DNA of 49,373 bases from CAKSEI01 sp964403505 (GCA_964403505.1 CAYOFP010000016.1:1-49373), one strand, 5' to 3'; counted from the stretch's first letter, positions 8,148-16,588 are shown. The notes: generated by a model from the sequence alone, not told the origin. Program-made: numbers and translations.

Positions 8148-8651
8148 TTAACCCTTGATCTCATCAACGCTCTTGCCACGCATAGCGGCAACTTCCTCAA
8201 TCGTACGAAGCTGCTTCAGCGCCTCGAACGTAGCCTTAACGACATTGATTCTGTTGTTTGTGCGAAGGCTCTTCGCTCTGATGTTCTTTATGCCCACACT
8301 CTCGAGTACGGCACGCATTGCGCCGCCTGCGATGATACCGGTACCTTCTGCAGCCGGCTTAAGGATAACTTTACCTGCTCCGAATTCACCGATTACCTCG
8401 TGGGGTATCGTCGTGCCCTTGAGGGCAACTGTGATCATATTTTTCTTGGCGTCCTCAATACCCTTGCGTATTGCTTCCGGTACCTCGGCTGCCTTGCCAA
8501 GACCGTATCCGACATGACCTTCGCCGTCACCAACTATCATAATAGCGGTGAAACGAGCAATACGTCCGCCTTTTACGGTTTTGGATACACGGTTGATCGC
8601 AACAAGAGTCTCGGTGAGCTCTACCGTTGCAGCATCGAATTTGTTTGCCAT
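8148..8651 (-). CDS. rpsE: 30S ribosomal protein S5
   Basis: uS5, 167 residues, involved in decoding fidelity and mRNA helicase activity at the entry channel. The dsRNA-binding-like N-terminal domain contains RVSKTVKGGRIARFTAIMIVGDGEGHVGYGLGKA and the C-terminal domain contains GAMRAVLESVGIKNIRAKSLRTNN. The ATG at 8651 is chosen because GGAGG lies six bases upstream; an in-frame ATG at 8669 would put the binding site inside the coding sequence. Confidence 0.97.
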   Translation of the reverse strand: MANKFDAATVELTETLVAINRVSKTVKGGRIARFTAIMIVGDGEGHVGYGLGKAAEVPEAIRKGIEDAKKNMITVALKGTTIPHEVIGEFGAGKVILKPAAEGTGIIAGGAMRAVLESVGIKNIRAKSLRTNNRINVVKATFEALKQLRTIEEVAAMRGKSVDEIKG

Positions 8652-8668
8652 GTTAATCCTCCCTTCCA

Positions 8669-9028
8669 TCAGAACTTGAGGCCGCCCTCACGAGCGCCGT
8701 CTGCAAGTTCCTTGACTCTTCCGTGGTAGATGTAACCGCCACGGTCGAATACAACATCGGAAATTCCTTTCTGTATTGCTCTTTCGGCTACCATCGTGCC
8801 GATCTTCTTTGCAGCGTCCTTGTTGCTGCCTATGCCTTCAAATCCTGCATCAAGGGTGGATGCGGAAACGAGCGTTACGCCTGTTTCGTCGTCGATGATT
8901 TGAGCATAGATGTTCTTATTGGAACGGTAAACAGCAAGACGGGGTCTTGATGCAGTTCCCGAGATTTTTGCACGTACTCTCTTATGTCTCTTAAGACGAG
9001 CCTTGTTTGAATCCTTCTTAGATACCAT
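8669..9028 (-). CDS. rplR: 50S ribosomal protein L18
   Basis: uL18, 119 residues, a 5S rRNA-binding protein of the central protuberance. The family blocks RLAVYRSNKNIYAQIIDD, the middle 'NKDAAKKIGTMVAERA' helix and the C-terminal DRGGYIYHGRVKELADGARE are all present. It lies between rplF and rpsE in the spc operon order. Confidence 0.97.
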   Translation of the reverse strand: MVSKKDSNKARLKRHKRVRAKISGTASRPRLAVYRSNKNIYAQIIDDETGVTLVSASTLDAGFEGIGSNKDAAKKIGTMVAERAIQKGISDVVFDRGGYIYHGRVKELADGAREGGLKF

Positions 9029-9046
9029 CGTATTCCACTCCTTTCA

Positions 9047-9586
9047 TTATTTGCCGGCCTTACCGGACTTGCGACGGATATGTTCGTCGGCATACTTAAC
9101 GCCCTTACCAAGGTACGGTTCAGGAGGTCTCTTGGAACGGACGACTGCCGCTGCCTGACCTACGACCGCCTTGTCGGCGCCGTTTACGATAATTGTGTTC
9201 TGATCGGGTACATCGTATGTGATACCGTTCTCCTCAGGGATGATGATATCATGCGAGTATCCGAGCAGCAGCTTCAGGTTCTTACCTTCCTTCGATGCTC
9301 TGTAACCTACGCCGACGATCTCAAGCTTCTTTGAGAAGCCCTCTGTTACGCCGACTACCATGTTATTGATGAGCGTTCTTGTAAGACCGTGAAGTGATTT
9401 GTTGAATTTTTCCTCATCGGGACGCTCGACTGTAATTACAGCGCCGTCCTGTTTGATGATCATGTTTTTGTGAAACTGCTCCGTGAGCGTGCCCTTCGGA
9501 CCCTTGACGGTAACGAGGTTATCAGCTGTGATGGTCACATCGACGCCTGCGGGAACAGTGATCGGTTTTCTGCCAATTCTGGACAT
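9047..9586 (-). CDS. rplF: 50S ribosomal protein L6
   Basis: uL6, 179 residues, two repeated domains near the base of the stalk and the sarcin-ricin loop. It starts MSRIGRKPITVPAGVDVTI; the C-terminal domain has the signature PEPYLGKGVKYADEHIRRKSGKAGK. It follows rpsH and precedes rplR. Confidence 0.98.
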   Translation of the reverse strand: MSRIGRKPITVPAGVDVTITADNLVTVKGPKGTLTEQFHKNMIIKQDGAVITVERPDEEKFNKSLHGLTRTLINNMVVGVTEGFSKKLEIVGVGYRASKEGKNLKLLLGYSHDIIIPEENGITYDVPDQNTIIVNGADKAVVGQAAAVVRSKRPPEPYLGKGVKYADEHIRRKSGKAGK

Positions 9587-9607
9587 TTTGTCTTCCTCCC
9601 GTACCTA

Positions 9608-10003
9608 TTACCATACGAAGGCGAGAACTTCGCCGCCTACGTTTTCTTTTCTTGCCTGCTTGTCTGTCATGATACCCTTGGATGTTGATACGATCGCCAC
9701 ACCGAGGCCGTTCATGACACGGGGCATCTCCTCACAGCTTGCGTATATACGGAGACCCGGCTTTGAAACTCTCTTGAGTCCCTTGATCACCTTTTCCTTG
9801 CCGACATACTTAAGCGTTACTCTGATAGCACCCTGCTTGCCGTCTTCGATGACCTCATAGCCTGCGATATAGCCTTCGTCGAGAAGGATCTGGGCTATGG
9901 CCTTCTTCATTTTAGAAGCGGGGATGTCAACGGTTTCGTGCTTTGCATTGCTTGCGTTGCGGATGCGTGTGAGCATATCCGCAATAACGTCTGAAATCTG
10001 CAT
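9608..10003 (-). CDS. rpsH: 30S ribosomal protein S8
   Basis: uS8, 131 residues, a primary 16S rRNA-binding protein and in E. coli the repressor of the spc operon. It starts MQISDVIADMLTRIRNA and ends with the RNA-binding motif STSKGIMTDKQARKENVGGEVLAFVW. The ATG at 10003 has AAGGAGG upstream; a longer in-frame reading upstream would include the binding site. An unusually long, foldable spacer separates it from rpsN. Confidence 0.98.
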   Translation of the reverse strand: MQISDVIADMLTRIRNASNAKHETVDIPASKMKKAIAQILLDEGYIAGYEVIEDGKQGAIRVTLKYVGKEKVIKGLKRVSKPGLRIYASCEEMPRVMNGLGVAIVSTSKGIMTDKQARKENVGGEVLAFVW

Positions 10004-10140
10004 ATTTTTTTCCTCCTTATGCAAGTTTTCTGTCTTGCTGCCTTATTCGGGCTGCATACCGACGGTTAAATCCTTATTTCCTATCGGTAGATTGGGAGTT
10101 GATTATAAATATCAACTGACTTTTTTTATTTGGTATTTTA
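10004..10140 (-). promoter_or_regulatory. Structured spacer upstream of rpsH
   Basis: This 137-base spacer is long for the middle of an operon whose other gaps here are mostly under 45 bases. On the minus strand it can form a 7-bp hairpin AGTTGAT/ATCAACT (10097-10117), a hairpin TACCGA/TCGGTA (10057-10062 with 10084-10089) and a 5-bp hairpin GCAAG/CTTGC just before the ribosome binding site (10021-10038). A ribosomal-protein-binding leader, perhaps for S8, is a reasonable guess; no known motif was recognised. Confidence 0.4.
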
Positions 10141-10326
10141 TTACCAGGAAGCCTTCTTTACGCCCGGGATCTCGCCTTTGTATGCGAGCTCACGGAAGCA
10201 AATACGGCAAATTCCGAACTTACGAAGATAAGCATGAGGACGTCCGCAGATTTTGCATCTGTTGTATTCTCTTGTCGAGAATTTCTGCTGCTTCTGCTGC
10301 TTAAGAATCATAGATTTCTTTGCCAT
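10141..10326 (-). CDS. rpsN: 30S ribosomal protein S14, zinc type
   Basis: uS14 type Z, 61 residues. The short length and the four cysteines in CKICGRPHAYLRKFGICRIC show the zinc-binding form found in Firmicutes, rather than the long zinc-free form. It ends PGVKKASW as usual. It lies directly after rplE, in its standard position. Confidence 0.98.
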   Translation of the reverse strand: MAKKSMILKQQKQQKFSTREYNRCKICGRPHAYLRKFGICRICFRELAYKGEIPGVKKASW

Positions 10327-10342
10327 GAATTATCCCCTTTCC

Positions 10343-10882
10343 TTATTTTGCGAACGGAGCGCCCATCAGTGTGAGAAGCTCGCGTCCCTCTTCGTCTGTC
10401 GTAGCCGTTGTAACGAATGCGATATCCATACCTCTGATCTTTTCGATCTTGTCGTACTCGATCTCGGGGAATATGAGCTGTTCCTTAAGGCCCAAGGAAT
10501 AGTTGCCGCGTCCGTCGAATGCGTTGGGGTTGATACCCTTGAAGTCACGGACACGGGGGAGTGCGAATCCGAAGAGCTTGTCAACGAAATCATACATCAT
10601 CTCGCCGCGGAGAGTGACCTTTACGCCTATTTTCATACCTTCTCTTACCTTAAAGTTAGCGACCGACTTCTTTGCATAGGTCGGTACAGCTCTCTGACCG
10701 GTAATAAGTGTGATATCTTCGATTATGTTGTCGATGACCTTTGAGTTTTCTCTTGCGTCACCGGCACCTACGTTGATAACGACCTTATCAAGCTTCGGGA
10801 TCTGCATAGGTGACTTGTACTCAAACTTCTTCATGAGAGCCGGAGCAATATCGCTTTTATAAACATTCTTTAATCTAGACAT
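10343..10882 (-). CDS. rplE: 50S ribosomal protein L5
   Basis: uL5, 179 residues, 5S rRNA-binding and in contact with the P-site tRNA. The motifs IPKLDKVVINVGAGDA, ITGQRAVPTYAKKSVANFKVREGM and GNYSLGLKEQLIFPEI are typical. It starts 16 bases after the rplX stop with a strong ribosome binding site. Confidence 0.98.
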   Translation of the reverse strand: MSRLKNVYKSDIAPALMKKFEYKSPMQIPKLDKVVINVGAGDARENSKVIDNIIEDITLITGQRAVPTYAKKSVANFKVREGMKIGVKVTLRGEMMYDFVDKLFGFALPRVRDFKGINPNAFDGRGNYSLGLKEQLIFPEIEYDKIEKIRGMDIAFVTTATTDEEGRELLTLMGAPFAK

Positions 10883-10897
10883 ATCTTACTCCTCCTC

Positions 10898-11212
10898 TCA
10901 CAGATTGTCGCCGCATTTTGCGCAGACTCTGACTTTTTTGCCGTCTTCAAATTTGTATGCAACACGAACGCCTTTTCCGCACTTAGAGCAGAAATATGCG
11001 ACCTTATCTGCATACATTGCGCCCTCAACCTCGATAATTCCGCCTGTGTCGCCCTGTCTGCGGGGTTTAACATGCTTCTTTACTTTGTTGATGCCTTCTA
11101 CGATTACCTTGCGCTCCTCAGGGGATGTCGCAAGGACCTTACCCTTCTTGCCCTTATCGTCGCCTGAAAGCACGATAACGGTATCGTCTTTTCTTATCTT
11201 AAGATTAGCCAT
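10898..11212 (-). CDS. rplX: 50S ribosomal protein L24, with zinc-ribbon-like tail
   Basis: uL24, 104 residues, one of the two assembly initiators of the 50S subunit. It has a KOW domain (KIRKDDTVIVLSGDDKGKKGKVL). The C-terminal part carries two CxxC pairs (CSKCGKGVRVAYKFEDGKK and CAKCG), so it probably binds zinc, as in a subset of bacterial L24 proteins. It lies between rplN and rplE. Confidence 0.97.
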   Translation of the reverse strand: MANLKIRKDDTVIVLSGDDKGKKGKVLATSPEERKVIVEGINKVKKHVKPRRQGDTGGIIEVEGAMYADKVAYFCSKCGKGVRVAYKFEDGKKVRVCAKCGDNL

Positions 11213-11226
11213 TTGCCGTTACCTCC

Positions 11227-11595
11227 TTACAGTACTTCCGGTGCAAGAGACATGATCTTAAGGAAGTCATGCTCTCTTAATTCTCTTGCCACAGGCCCGA
11301 ATATACGAGTTCCAACCGGTGTTTTGTCTTCTTTTATAACAACCGCTGCGTTCTCGTCAAATTTGATGTATGATCCGTCTGCACGCTTTGCGCCGTGGAC
11401 GGTTCTTACTACGACTGCCTTTACAACGTCACCCTTCTTGACCGTTCCGCCGGGTGCCGCCTTCTTGACAGCGCATACTATGATATCGCCGATTCCTGCG
11501 TATCTGCGGCCTGAGCCACCGAGTACACGGATGCACATGAGCTCTTTCGCTCCTGTGTTATCGGCAACTTTCAGTAATGATTGTTGCTGTATCAC
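11227..11595 (-). CDS. rplN: 50S ribosomal protein L14
   Basis: uL14, 122 residues, at the subunit interface and the binding surface for RsfS. It starts MIQQQSLLKVADNTGAKELMCIRVLGGSGRRYA, the family signature, and ends KIMSLAPEVL. It lies between rpsQ and rplX, in standard order. Confidence 0.98.
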   Translation of the reverse strand: MIQQQSLLKVADNTGAKELMCIRVLGGSGRRYAGIGDIIVCAVKKAAPGGTVKKGDVVKAVVVRTVHGAKRADGSYIKFDENAAVVIKEDKTPVGTRIFGPVARELREHDFLKIMSLAPEVL

Positions 11596-11637
11596 TGTGC
11601 GTTCCTCCTATTCGTGCACGAACTTTGTCGTACCTAC

Positions 11638-11904
11638 TTATTTCGCTTTTTCAATGATTCCGACGAGGCGCCATCTGACCGTTTTGGAAAGAGGTCTTGT
11701 TTCCATGACCGTTACCTTATCACCTACGCCGCACTCGTTATTTTCGTCGTGTGCGTGGATCTTAACGGTTCTTTTCATAACCTTGCCGTATTTCGGATGC
11801 TTTACGTTATCTTCTATTGAGACAACGATCGTCTTATCCATTTTTGCACTGACAACCTTACCCGTCTTGGTTTTGCGGAGGTTGCGCTCTGTTACTTCTG
11901 CCAT
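11638..11904 (-). CDS. rpsQ: 30S ribosomal protein S17
   Basis: uS17, 88 residues, OB-fold, an early 16S rRNA binder. The motifs KTKTGKVVSAKMDKTIVVSIE and GDKVTVMETRPLSKTVRWRLVGI are conserved. It follows rpmC by 23 bases. Confidence 0.97.
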   Translation of the reverse strand: MAEVTERNLRKTKTGKVVSAKMDKTIVVSIEDNVKHPKYGKVMKRTVKIHAHDENNECGVGDKVTVMETRPLSKTVRWRLVGIIEKAK

Positions 11905-11927
11905 GACTTAATTCTCCTTCCTAAAAG

Positions 11928-12116
11928 TTACGCATTCTTCTCGTGAAGAATAGTCATTACACGGGCGATGTCCTTCTTGACGTCGTCAAGCTTATGAGGA
12001 TTGTCAAGCTGGTTTATCGCATGCTGAAAACGAAGATTGAAAAGTTCTTTTTTCAGATCAGCAAGCTTCTTTTCAAGCTCTTCTACGGAAAGTTCTCTTA
12101 TTTCACTCGCTTTCAT
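11928..12116 (-). CDS. rpmC: 50S ribosomal protein L29
   Basis: uL29, 62 residues, a helical hairpin near the exit tunnel that helps form the docking site for trigger factor and SRP. It begins MKASEIRELSVEELEKKLADLKKELFNLRFQ and has the conserved HKLDDVKKDIARVMTIL. Its start is three bases after the rplP stop. Confidence 0.96.
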   Translation of the reverse strand: MKASEIRELSVEELEKKLADLKKELFNLRFQHAINQLDNPHKLDDVKKDIARVMTILHEKNA

Positions 12117-12119
12117 CGC

Positions 12120-12542
12120 TTAGCCCTCCTTGACTTCTTCTTTTTTTACAAATTTGCACTTGATGGGGAGCTTGTGCATAGCGAGACGCATAGCTTCCTT
12201 TGCGTCTGCTTCTGCAACGCCGTCCATCTCGAACATTACTCTGCCCGGCTTTACAACCGCTACCCAATACTCGGGCGAACCTTTACCGGAACCCATTCGG
12301 GTCTCAGCCGGCTTCTCGGTGATCGGCTTGTCGGGGAATATCTTGATCCAGACTTTACCGCCACGCTTGATATATCTCGTCATAGCGACACGGGCTGCCT
12401 CGATCTGCTGGCTCGTTATCCAAGCCGGCTCAAGGGCTACCAGACCGAAATCGCCGTATGTTACGGTGTTTCCTCGTGTTGCAGTTCCCTTGAGTCTGCC
12501 GCGATGTACTCGACGGTATTTTGTTCTCTTAGGCATTAACAT
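12120..12542 (-). CDS. rplP: 50S ribosomal protein L16
   Basis: uL16, 140 residues, essential for the A site and peptidyl-transferase assembly. Conserved blocks RTKYRRVHRGRLKGTATRGN and TRMGSGKGSPEYWVAVVKPGRV are present. The first ATG (12542) overlaps the rpsC stop as TAATG and has GGGAG seven bases upstream; a second in-frame ATG two codons on would give the commoner MPKRTKYRR start. Coupled translation with rpsC favours the first. Confidence 0.97.
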   Translation of the reverse strand: MLMPKRTKYRRVHRGRLKGTATRGNTVTYGDFGLVALEPAWITSQQIEAARVAMTRYIKRGGKVWIKIFPDKPITEKPAETRMGSGKGSPEYWVAVVKPGRVMFEMDGVAEADAKEAMRLAMHKLPIKCKFVKKEEVKEG

Positions 12543-13396
12543 TATTGGTCTCCCCCTTCCTTCTTCGGTGCGCCTGTTCTTGCGCCCTGCGGACGTGCGC
12601 CTCTACGCTCGCCGCCACGGCCGCCGTTTGCATTTCTGTTGCCGCCGTTTCTGCGGTCACCGTTTCTGCGATCGCCGTTTCTGCGGTCACCCTTACGGTC
12701 GCCGCGTCTGTCCTTGCGGTCAAACTTCGGTGCTTCAATCTTTGCTTCGGCAAAACGGTTGCCCTTATCCTGGAGAACCTCTCCCTTATAAATCCAAACC
12801 TTTACGCCGATCTTTCCGTATGTTGTGTTTGCTTCCCAGAAGCCGTAGTCAATGTCGGCTCTGAGTGTCTGCAGCGGGATAGTACCCTCGTGGTATTGCT
12901 CTGTTCTTGCGATTTCAGCACCGCCGAGACGGCCGCTGCACGATATCTTGATACCCTTTGCACCCATACGCATTGTTCTGCCTATGGAGAGCTTCATTGC
13001 ACGACGGAAGGATATTCTTCTTTCGAGCTGTGAGCAGATGCTCTCAGCTACGAGCTGTGCATTGACGTCGGGCTGTTTTACCTCGACTACGTTTACCGAT
13101 ACCGGTTTCTTTACGATGCTCTCGATCTGAAGGCGAAGCTTCTCGATCTCTGTGCCTCCGCGTCCGATGACCATGCCCGGCTTTGCGCAGTGGATGAAAA
13201 CTCTGACTCTGTGGTTATCTCTTTCGATCTCGATCTTGGGTACGCCTGCCTGCTGCAGCTGCTTCTTGAGGGTCTCTCTGAGGTTGTAGTCTGATACGAG
13301 TGTATCGCCGAACTGCTCGTCCGGAACATACCATCTGGAATCCCAATTCTTAATTACGCCTACACGCAGACCGTGCGGATTAACTTTCTGTCCCAT
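12542..13396 (-). CDS. rpsC: 30S ribosomal protein S3 with Arg/Asn-rich extension
   Basis: uS3, 284 residues, clearly longer than the usual ~220. The KH domain and C-terminal domain are normal (MGQKVNPHGLRVGVIKNWDSRW start; PGMVIGRGGTEIEKLR; ARTEQYHEGTIPLQTLRADIDYG; GVKVWIYKGEVL). From about residue 222 there is an added tail of ~60 residues rich in Arg, Asn, Gly and Asp, with tandem RRNGD units encoded by 15-base repeats (about 12645-12705). S3 lines the mRNA entry channel, so the basic tail could touch mRNA; that is inference. Confidence 0.98.
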   Translation of the reverse strand: MGQKVNPHGLRVGVIKNWDSRWYVPDEQFGDTLVSDYNLRETLKKQLQQAGVPKIEIERDNHRVRVFIHCAKPGMVIGRGGTEIEKLRLQIESIVKKPVSVNVVEVKQPDVNAQLVAESICSQLERRISFRRAMKLSIGRTMRMGAKGIKISCSGRLGGAEIARTEQYHEGTIPLQTLRADIDYGFWEANTTYGKIGVKVWIYKGEVLQDKGNRFAEAKIEAPKFDRKDRRGDRKGDRRNGDRRNGDRRNGGNRNANGGRGGERRGARPQGARTGAPKKEGGDQ

Positions 13397-13414
13397 TTCT
13401 GCTTCCTCCTTCCC

Positions 13415-13750
13415 TTAGTCTCTTTCCTTGACAACAAGTGTGACGTGGCTCGTTCTCTTGAGAATTCTGTCCGCCGAGCCCTTTGCACGGGGCATAATTC
13501 TCTTGAGCGTGGGTCCTGCGCATACATAGCACTCAGATACCACGAGGTTATCACGACTCATGTTGAAATTGTTCTCTGCGTTGGCAACCGCAGAATCAAG
13601 TAACTTGATGAGATACTCGCTTGCACTCTTGGGAGTGTTCTTGAGTATAGCTCTTGCCATATCAACGTCCTTGCCTCTGATAAGATCGAGGACGATGCTT
13701 ACTTTACGGGGAGATATGCGTGCATATCTCAATATAGCTTTTGCTTCCAT
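13415..13750 (-). CDS. rplV: 50S ribosomal protein L22
   Basis: uL22, 111 residues, whose long beta hairpin lines the exit tunnel. The family blocks AILRYARISPRKVSIVLDLIRGKDV and PRAKGSADRILKRTSHVTLVV are present. It lies between rpsS and rpsC with normal spacing. Confidence 0.98.
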   Translation of the reverse strand: MEAKAILRYARISPRKVSIVLDLIRGKDVDMARAILKNTPKSASEYLIKLLDSAVANAENNFNMSRDNLVVSECYVCAGPTLKRIMPRAKGSADRILKRTSHVTLVVKERD

Positions 13751-13768
13751 ATTTGCGTCCTCCTTTTA

Positions 13769-14050
13769 TCAGTTGCCGTTATTGGATGTTTTTGTGCCGG
13801 CGTGACCCTTGAATGTTCTCGTGGGTGCGAATTCGCCGAGCTTACGCCCTACCATATCCTCGGTAACATATACCGGAACATGCTTTCTGCCGTCATACAC
13901 AGCGATTGTGTGTCCGACAAACTCCGGGAATATAGTGGAAGCGCGCGACCATGTTTTAATGACCTGCTTTTTGCCGGACTCATTCATCGCTGCGATGCGA
14001 GAATAGAGCTTTTCTTCGACAAACGGTCCTTTTTTAAGACTTCTGCTCAT
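13769..14050 (-). CDS. rpsS: 30S ribosomal protein S19
   Basis: uS19 of the 30S head, 93 residues. MSRSLKKGPFVEEKLYSRI and the motif DGRKHVPVYVTEDMVGRKLGEFAPTRTFKGH are diagnostic. It follows rplB by 18 bases. Confidence 0.98.
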   Translation of the reverse strand: MSRSLKKGPFVEEKLYSRIAAMNESGKKQVIKTWSRASTIFPEFVGHTIAVYDGRKHVPVYVTEDMVGRKLGEFAPTRTFKGHAGTKTSNNGN

Positions 14051-14068
14051 TATCTGTGCCTCCTTCTA

Positions 14069-14899
14069 TTATTTGCCGTTACGTCTTCTGACGATGAGTT
14101 TATCGGTTCTGTTCTTCTTCTTTCTCGTCTTCAAGCCGAGCGCCGGTTTACCCCAAGGGGTAACAGGGCCGGGACGGCCGACAGGAGACTTACCTTCACC
14201 ACCGCCGTGAGGGTGGTCGTTCGGGTTCATTACAGAACCTCTGACAGTCGGGCGGATACCCATGTGACGGACTCTACCAGCCTTACCGAGCTTGACTGTA
14301 TCATGCTCGATATTGCCTACCTGACCTACGGTCGCATGGCACTCAAGGCGGACAAGTCTTACTTCGCCGGAGGGGAGCCTTACCTGCGCCATGCCGTTTT
14401 CCTTAGCCATAAGCTGAGCTGCGACACCTGCGCTTCTTGCGAGCTGTGCGCCCTTACCGGGGTAAAGCTCAACGTTATAAATAACAGTACCTACGGGGAT
14501 GTTTGCGATCGGGAGCGTGTTGCCGGGTTTGATGTCGGCATTTGCGCCCGTCTCGATAACGTCGCCGTCTGTAAGGCCTACAGGAGCGACAACATACTTC
14601 TTCTTGCCTGCCTCATCAGCAACAAGCGCGATGTATGCGGTTCTGTTAGGATCGTATTCGATACCGAGTACTGTCTCCTTGACGTCAGCTCCACGCTTAA
14701 AGTCAATGATTCTGTACTTCTGTCTGTTTCCGCCGCCCTTATGACGAACGGTGATCTTGCCGTAGCTATTGCGTCCGGCATTCTTCTTCTTCGTGGCGAG
14801 AAGGGATTTCTCAGGTGTGAACTTTGTTATTTCATCAAAGCTCGGTGTGGTCATACCTCTTCTGCCGGGAGTGGTAGGTTTATACTTAATCGTTGCCAT
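14069..14899 (-). CDS. rplB: 50S ribosomal protein L2
   Basis: uL2, 276 residues, needed for subunit association and peptidyl-transferase activity. The C-terminal motif NPNDHPHGGGEGKSPVGRP with its conserved His is intact, as are PTTPGRRGMTTPSF and HKGGGNRQKYRIIDFKR. It lies between rplW and rpsS. Confidence 0.98.
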   Translation of the reverse strand: MATIKYKPTTPGRRGMTTPSFDEITKFTPEKSLLATKKKNAGRNSYGKITVRHKGGGNRQKYRIIDFKRGADVKETVLGIEYDPNRTAYIALVADEAGKKKYVVAPVGLTDGDVIETGANADIKPGNTLPIANIPVGTVIYNVELYPGKGAQLARSAGVAAQLMAKENGMAQVRLPSGEVRLVRLECHATVGQVGNIEHDTVKLGKAGRVRHMGIRPTVRGSVMNPNDHPHGGGEGKSPVGRPGPVTPWGKPALGLKTRKKKNRTDKLIVRRRNGK

Positions 14900-14912
14900 T
14901 ATTCACTCCTCC

Positions 14913-15206
14913 TTACATCATGCTGTCGAAGAATTCGATCGTGTTCGATTTCTCAGTCAGTGTAACCACAGCCTTTTTCCAAGCTGCGGTGTAACCTGAA
15001 TGAACACCCATTCTCTTCGGCTTTCTCTTACAGTTTATTGTGTTTACAGAGGCTACTGAAACCTTGAACGCCTCCTCGATAGCTGTTGCTATCTCGGGCT
15101 TTGTTGCGTCCCTTGCAACCTCGAAGACGTACTTTTTCTCCGATGCAAGATCCATGCTCATCTCGGAAATGATAGGTCTTATGATGATATCACCATAATT
15201 TCTCAT
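14913..15206 (-). CDS. rplW: 50S ribosomal protein L23
   Basis: uL23, 97 residues, at the tunnel exit where trigger factor and SRP dock. It contains DIIIRPIISEMSMDLASEKKYVFEVARDATKPEIATAIEEAF. The start overlaps the rplD stop by one base (TAATG), which suggests translational coupling. Confidence 0.97.
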   Translation of the reverse strand: MRNYGDIIIRPIISEMSMDLASEKKYVFEVARDATKPEIATAIEEAFKVSVASVNTINCKRKPKRMGVHSGYTAAWKKAVVTLTEKSNTIEFFDSMM

Positions 15207-15829
15207 TATGCGTACACCTCCTCAATTTTCTCTACCGCCGCTTTGCTTGCGACTATCTTGTCTGCATTCAGAATATCGTAGACATTGATGTTGTCAGCCT
15301 GAGTGGTCTTGACACCCTCAAGGTTAGCGAAGCTCTTTACTGCCATAGCGTTGTTTGTGTCAAGGACGACGAGCGTCTTCTTCTCTGCGCCGACAGCCGA
15401 AAGCATCGTTGCCATCGTCTTTGTCTTGTATGCTTCTGCAACGATAGCGTCAACCACTACCATTGCGCCGCTTGCGACCTTATCGGAAAGAGCGCACTTG
15501 AGCGCCGCTCTCTTTGTCTTCTTGTTCAGGTCGATTCTGTAGGAACGGGGCTTCGGTCCGAGTGCGATACCGCCGTGCGTCCACTGAGGGGAACGTGTCG
15601 AGCCCTGACGTGCTCTGCCTGTTCCCTTCTGGCGCCAAGGCTTCTTGCCGCCCCCGGATACTTCACTTCTCGTCTTTGTAGACTGTGTGCCCTGTCTCTG
15701 ATTCATAAGATAGGCTCTTACTGCGGCGTGGAGGATGGATTGCTTTACTTCTACGCCGAATATTGCGTCAGATAACGCGATATCGCCGACTTCCTTTCCG
15801 GCCATATCAACTACTTTCAAGTTTGGCAT
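15206..15829 (-). CDS. rplD: 50S ribosomal protein L4
   Basis: uL4, 207 residues, with the extended loop that reaches the exit tunnel (GTQSTKTRSEVSGGGKKPWRQKGTGRARQGSTRSPQWTHGG in part). In E. coli L4 also represses the S10 operon by binding its leader; whether that happens here is unknown, but a structured leader does precede rpsJ. Confidence 0.98.
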   Translation of the reverse strand: MPNLKVVDMAGKEVGDIALSDAIFGVEVKQSILHAAVRAYLMNQRQGTQSTKTRSEVSGGGKKPWRQKGTGRARQGSTRSPQWTHGGIALGPKPRSYRIDLNKKTKRAALKCALSDKVASGAMVVVDAIVAEAYKTKTMATMLSAVGAEKKTLVVLDTNNAMAVKSFANLEGVKTTQADNINVYDILNADKIVASKAAVEKIEEVYA

Positions 15830-15847
15830 TGTGTTATCCTCCTTCCG

Positions 15848-16480
15848 TTATGCTTTCACCGTATTACGGATGAATACGATTCCGCCGCGTGCGCCGGGAA
15901 CGGCACCCTTTACGGCGATGATGTTCTTCTCGGCATCGACCTTTGCAACTACGAGATTCTGTACTGTGACTCTCTCATTACCGTACTGGCCTGCCATCTT
16001 CTTATTCTTGAATACTCTCGAGGGGCTCGATGTGGAACCCATAGAACCGACCTGACGGTGGATAGGACCTGTACCGTGTGTCATTCTGAGTATGTGGTTG
16101 TTCCATCTCTTGACTGCGCCCGTGTAGCCGTGGCCCTTTGTGATACCCACCACGTCGACCTTATCGCCCTGAGCGAATGTATCTGCCGTTACAACATCGC
16201 CCATATTATAGGCGGAAACGTCGTCAAAACGGAATTCCTTGAGATGCTTCTTTGCACCCACGCCTGCCTTCTTGAAGTGGCCTGCGAGCGGCTTGTTCAC
16301 TTTTCTTTCAGCGAGATCCTCAAAACCGAGCTGTACCGCATCGTAACCGTCGGTCTCCTTTGTCTTTACCTGACAAACGGAACAAGGACCTGCTTCGATA
16401 ACCGTTACCGGGATGACATTTCCGACTTCGTCGAAAATCTGCGTCATGCCGATCTTCTTACCGATGATACCTTTTTTCAT
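15848..16480 (-). CDS. rplC: 50S ribosomal protein L3
   Basis: uL3, 210 residues, an early assembly protein near the peptidyl-transferase centre. It starts MKKGIIGKKIGMTQIFDE and contains TKGHGYTGAVKRWN and the MTHGTGPIHRQVGSMG loop, including the Gln that is methylated by PrmB in E. coli. A 108-base gap separates it from rpsJ, longer than most gaps in this operon. Confidence 0.98.
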   Translation of the reverse strand: MKKGIIGKKIGMTQIFDEVGNVIPVTVIEAGPCSVCQVKTKETDGYDAVQLGFEDLAERKVNKPLAGHFKKAGVGAKKHLKEFRFDDVSAYNMGDVVTADTFAQGDKVDVVGITKGHGYTGAVKRWNNHILRMTHGTGPIHRQVGSMGSTSSPSRVFKNKKMAGQYGNERVTVQNLVVAKVDAEKNIIAVKGAVPGARGGIVFIRNTVKA

Positions 16481-16588
16481 GTTTTTAATCCTCCTGTTTC
16501 AGTTATTGGTTGCAGACCTGCCTTGTGGCCGCTTGCTGCAACATGACATAAAACCTCGCGCGTATAATTAATATGAAGTCTCGTGAGA

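Noticed and set aside
12640..12720. Short tandem repeats that could suggest a CRISPR array.
   Set aside because: The 15-base units are in frame inside rpsC and have no spacers.
13802..14965. A 387-codon open reading frame on the plus strand across rplB and rpsS.
   Set aside because: It is antisense to two certain ribosomal genes, has no ribosome binding site and an unlikely composition; it follows from the codon bias of the real genes. Similar long antisense frames over rpoA, rplR and metY were left out for the same reason.
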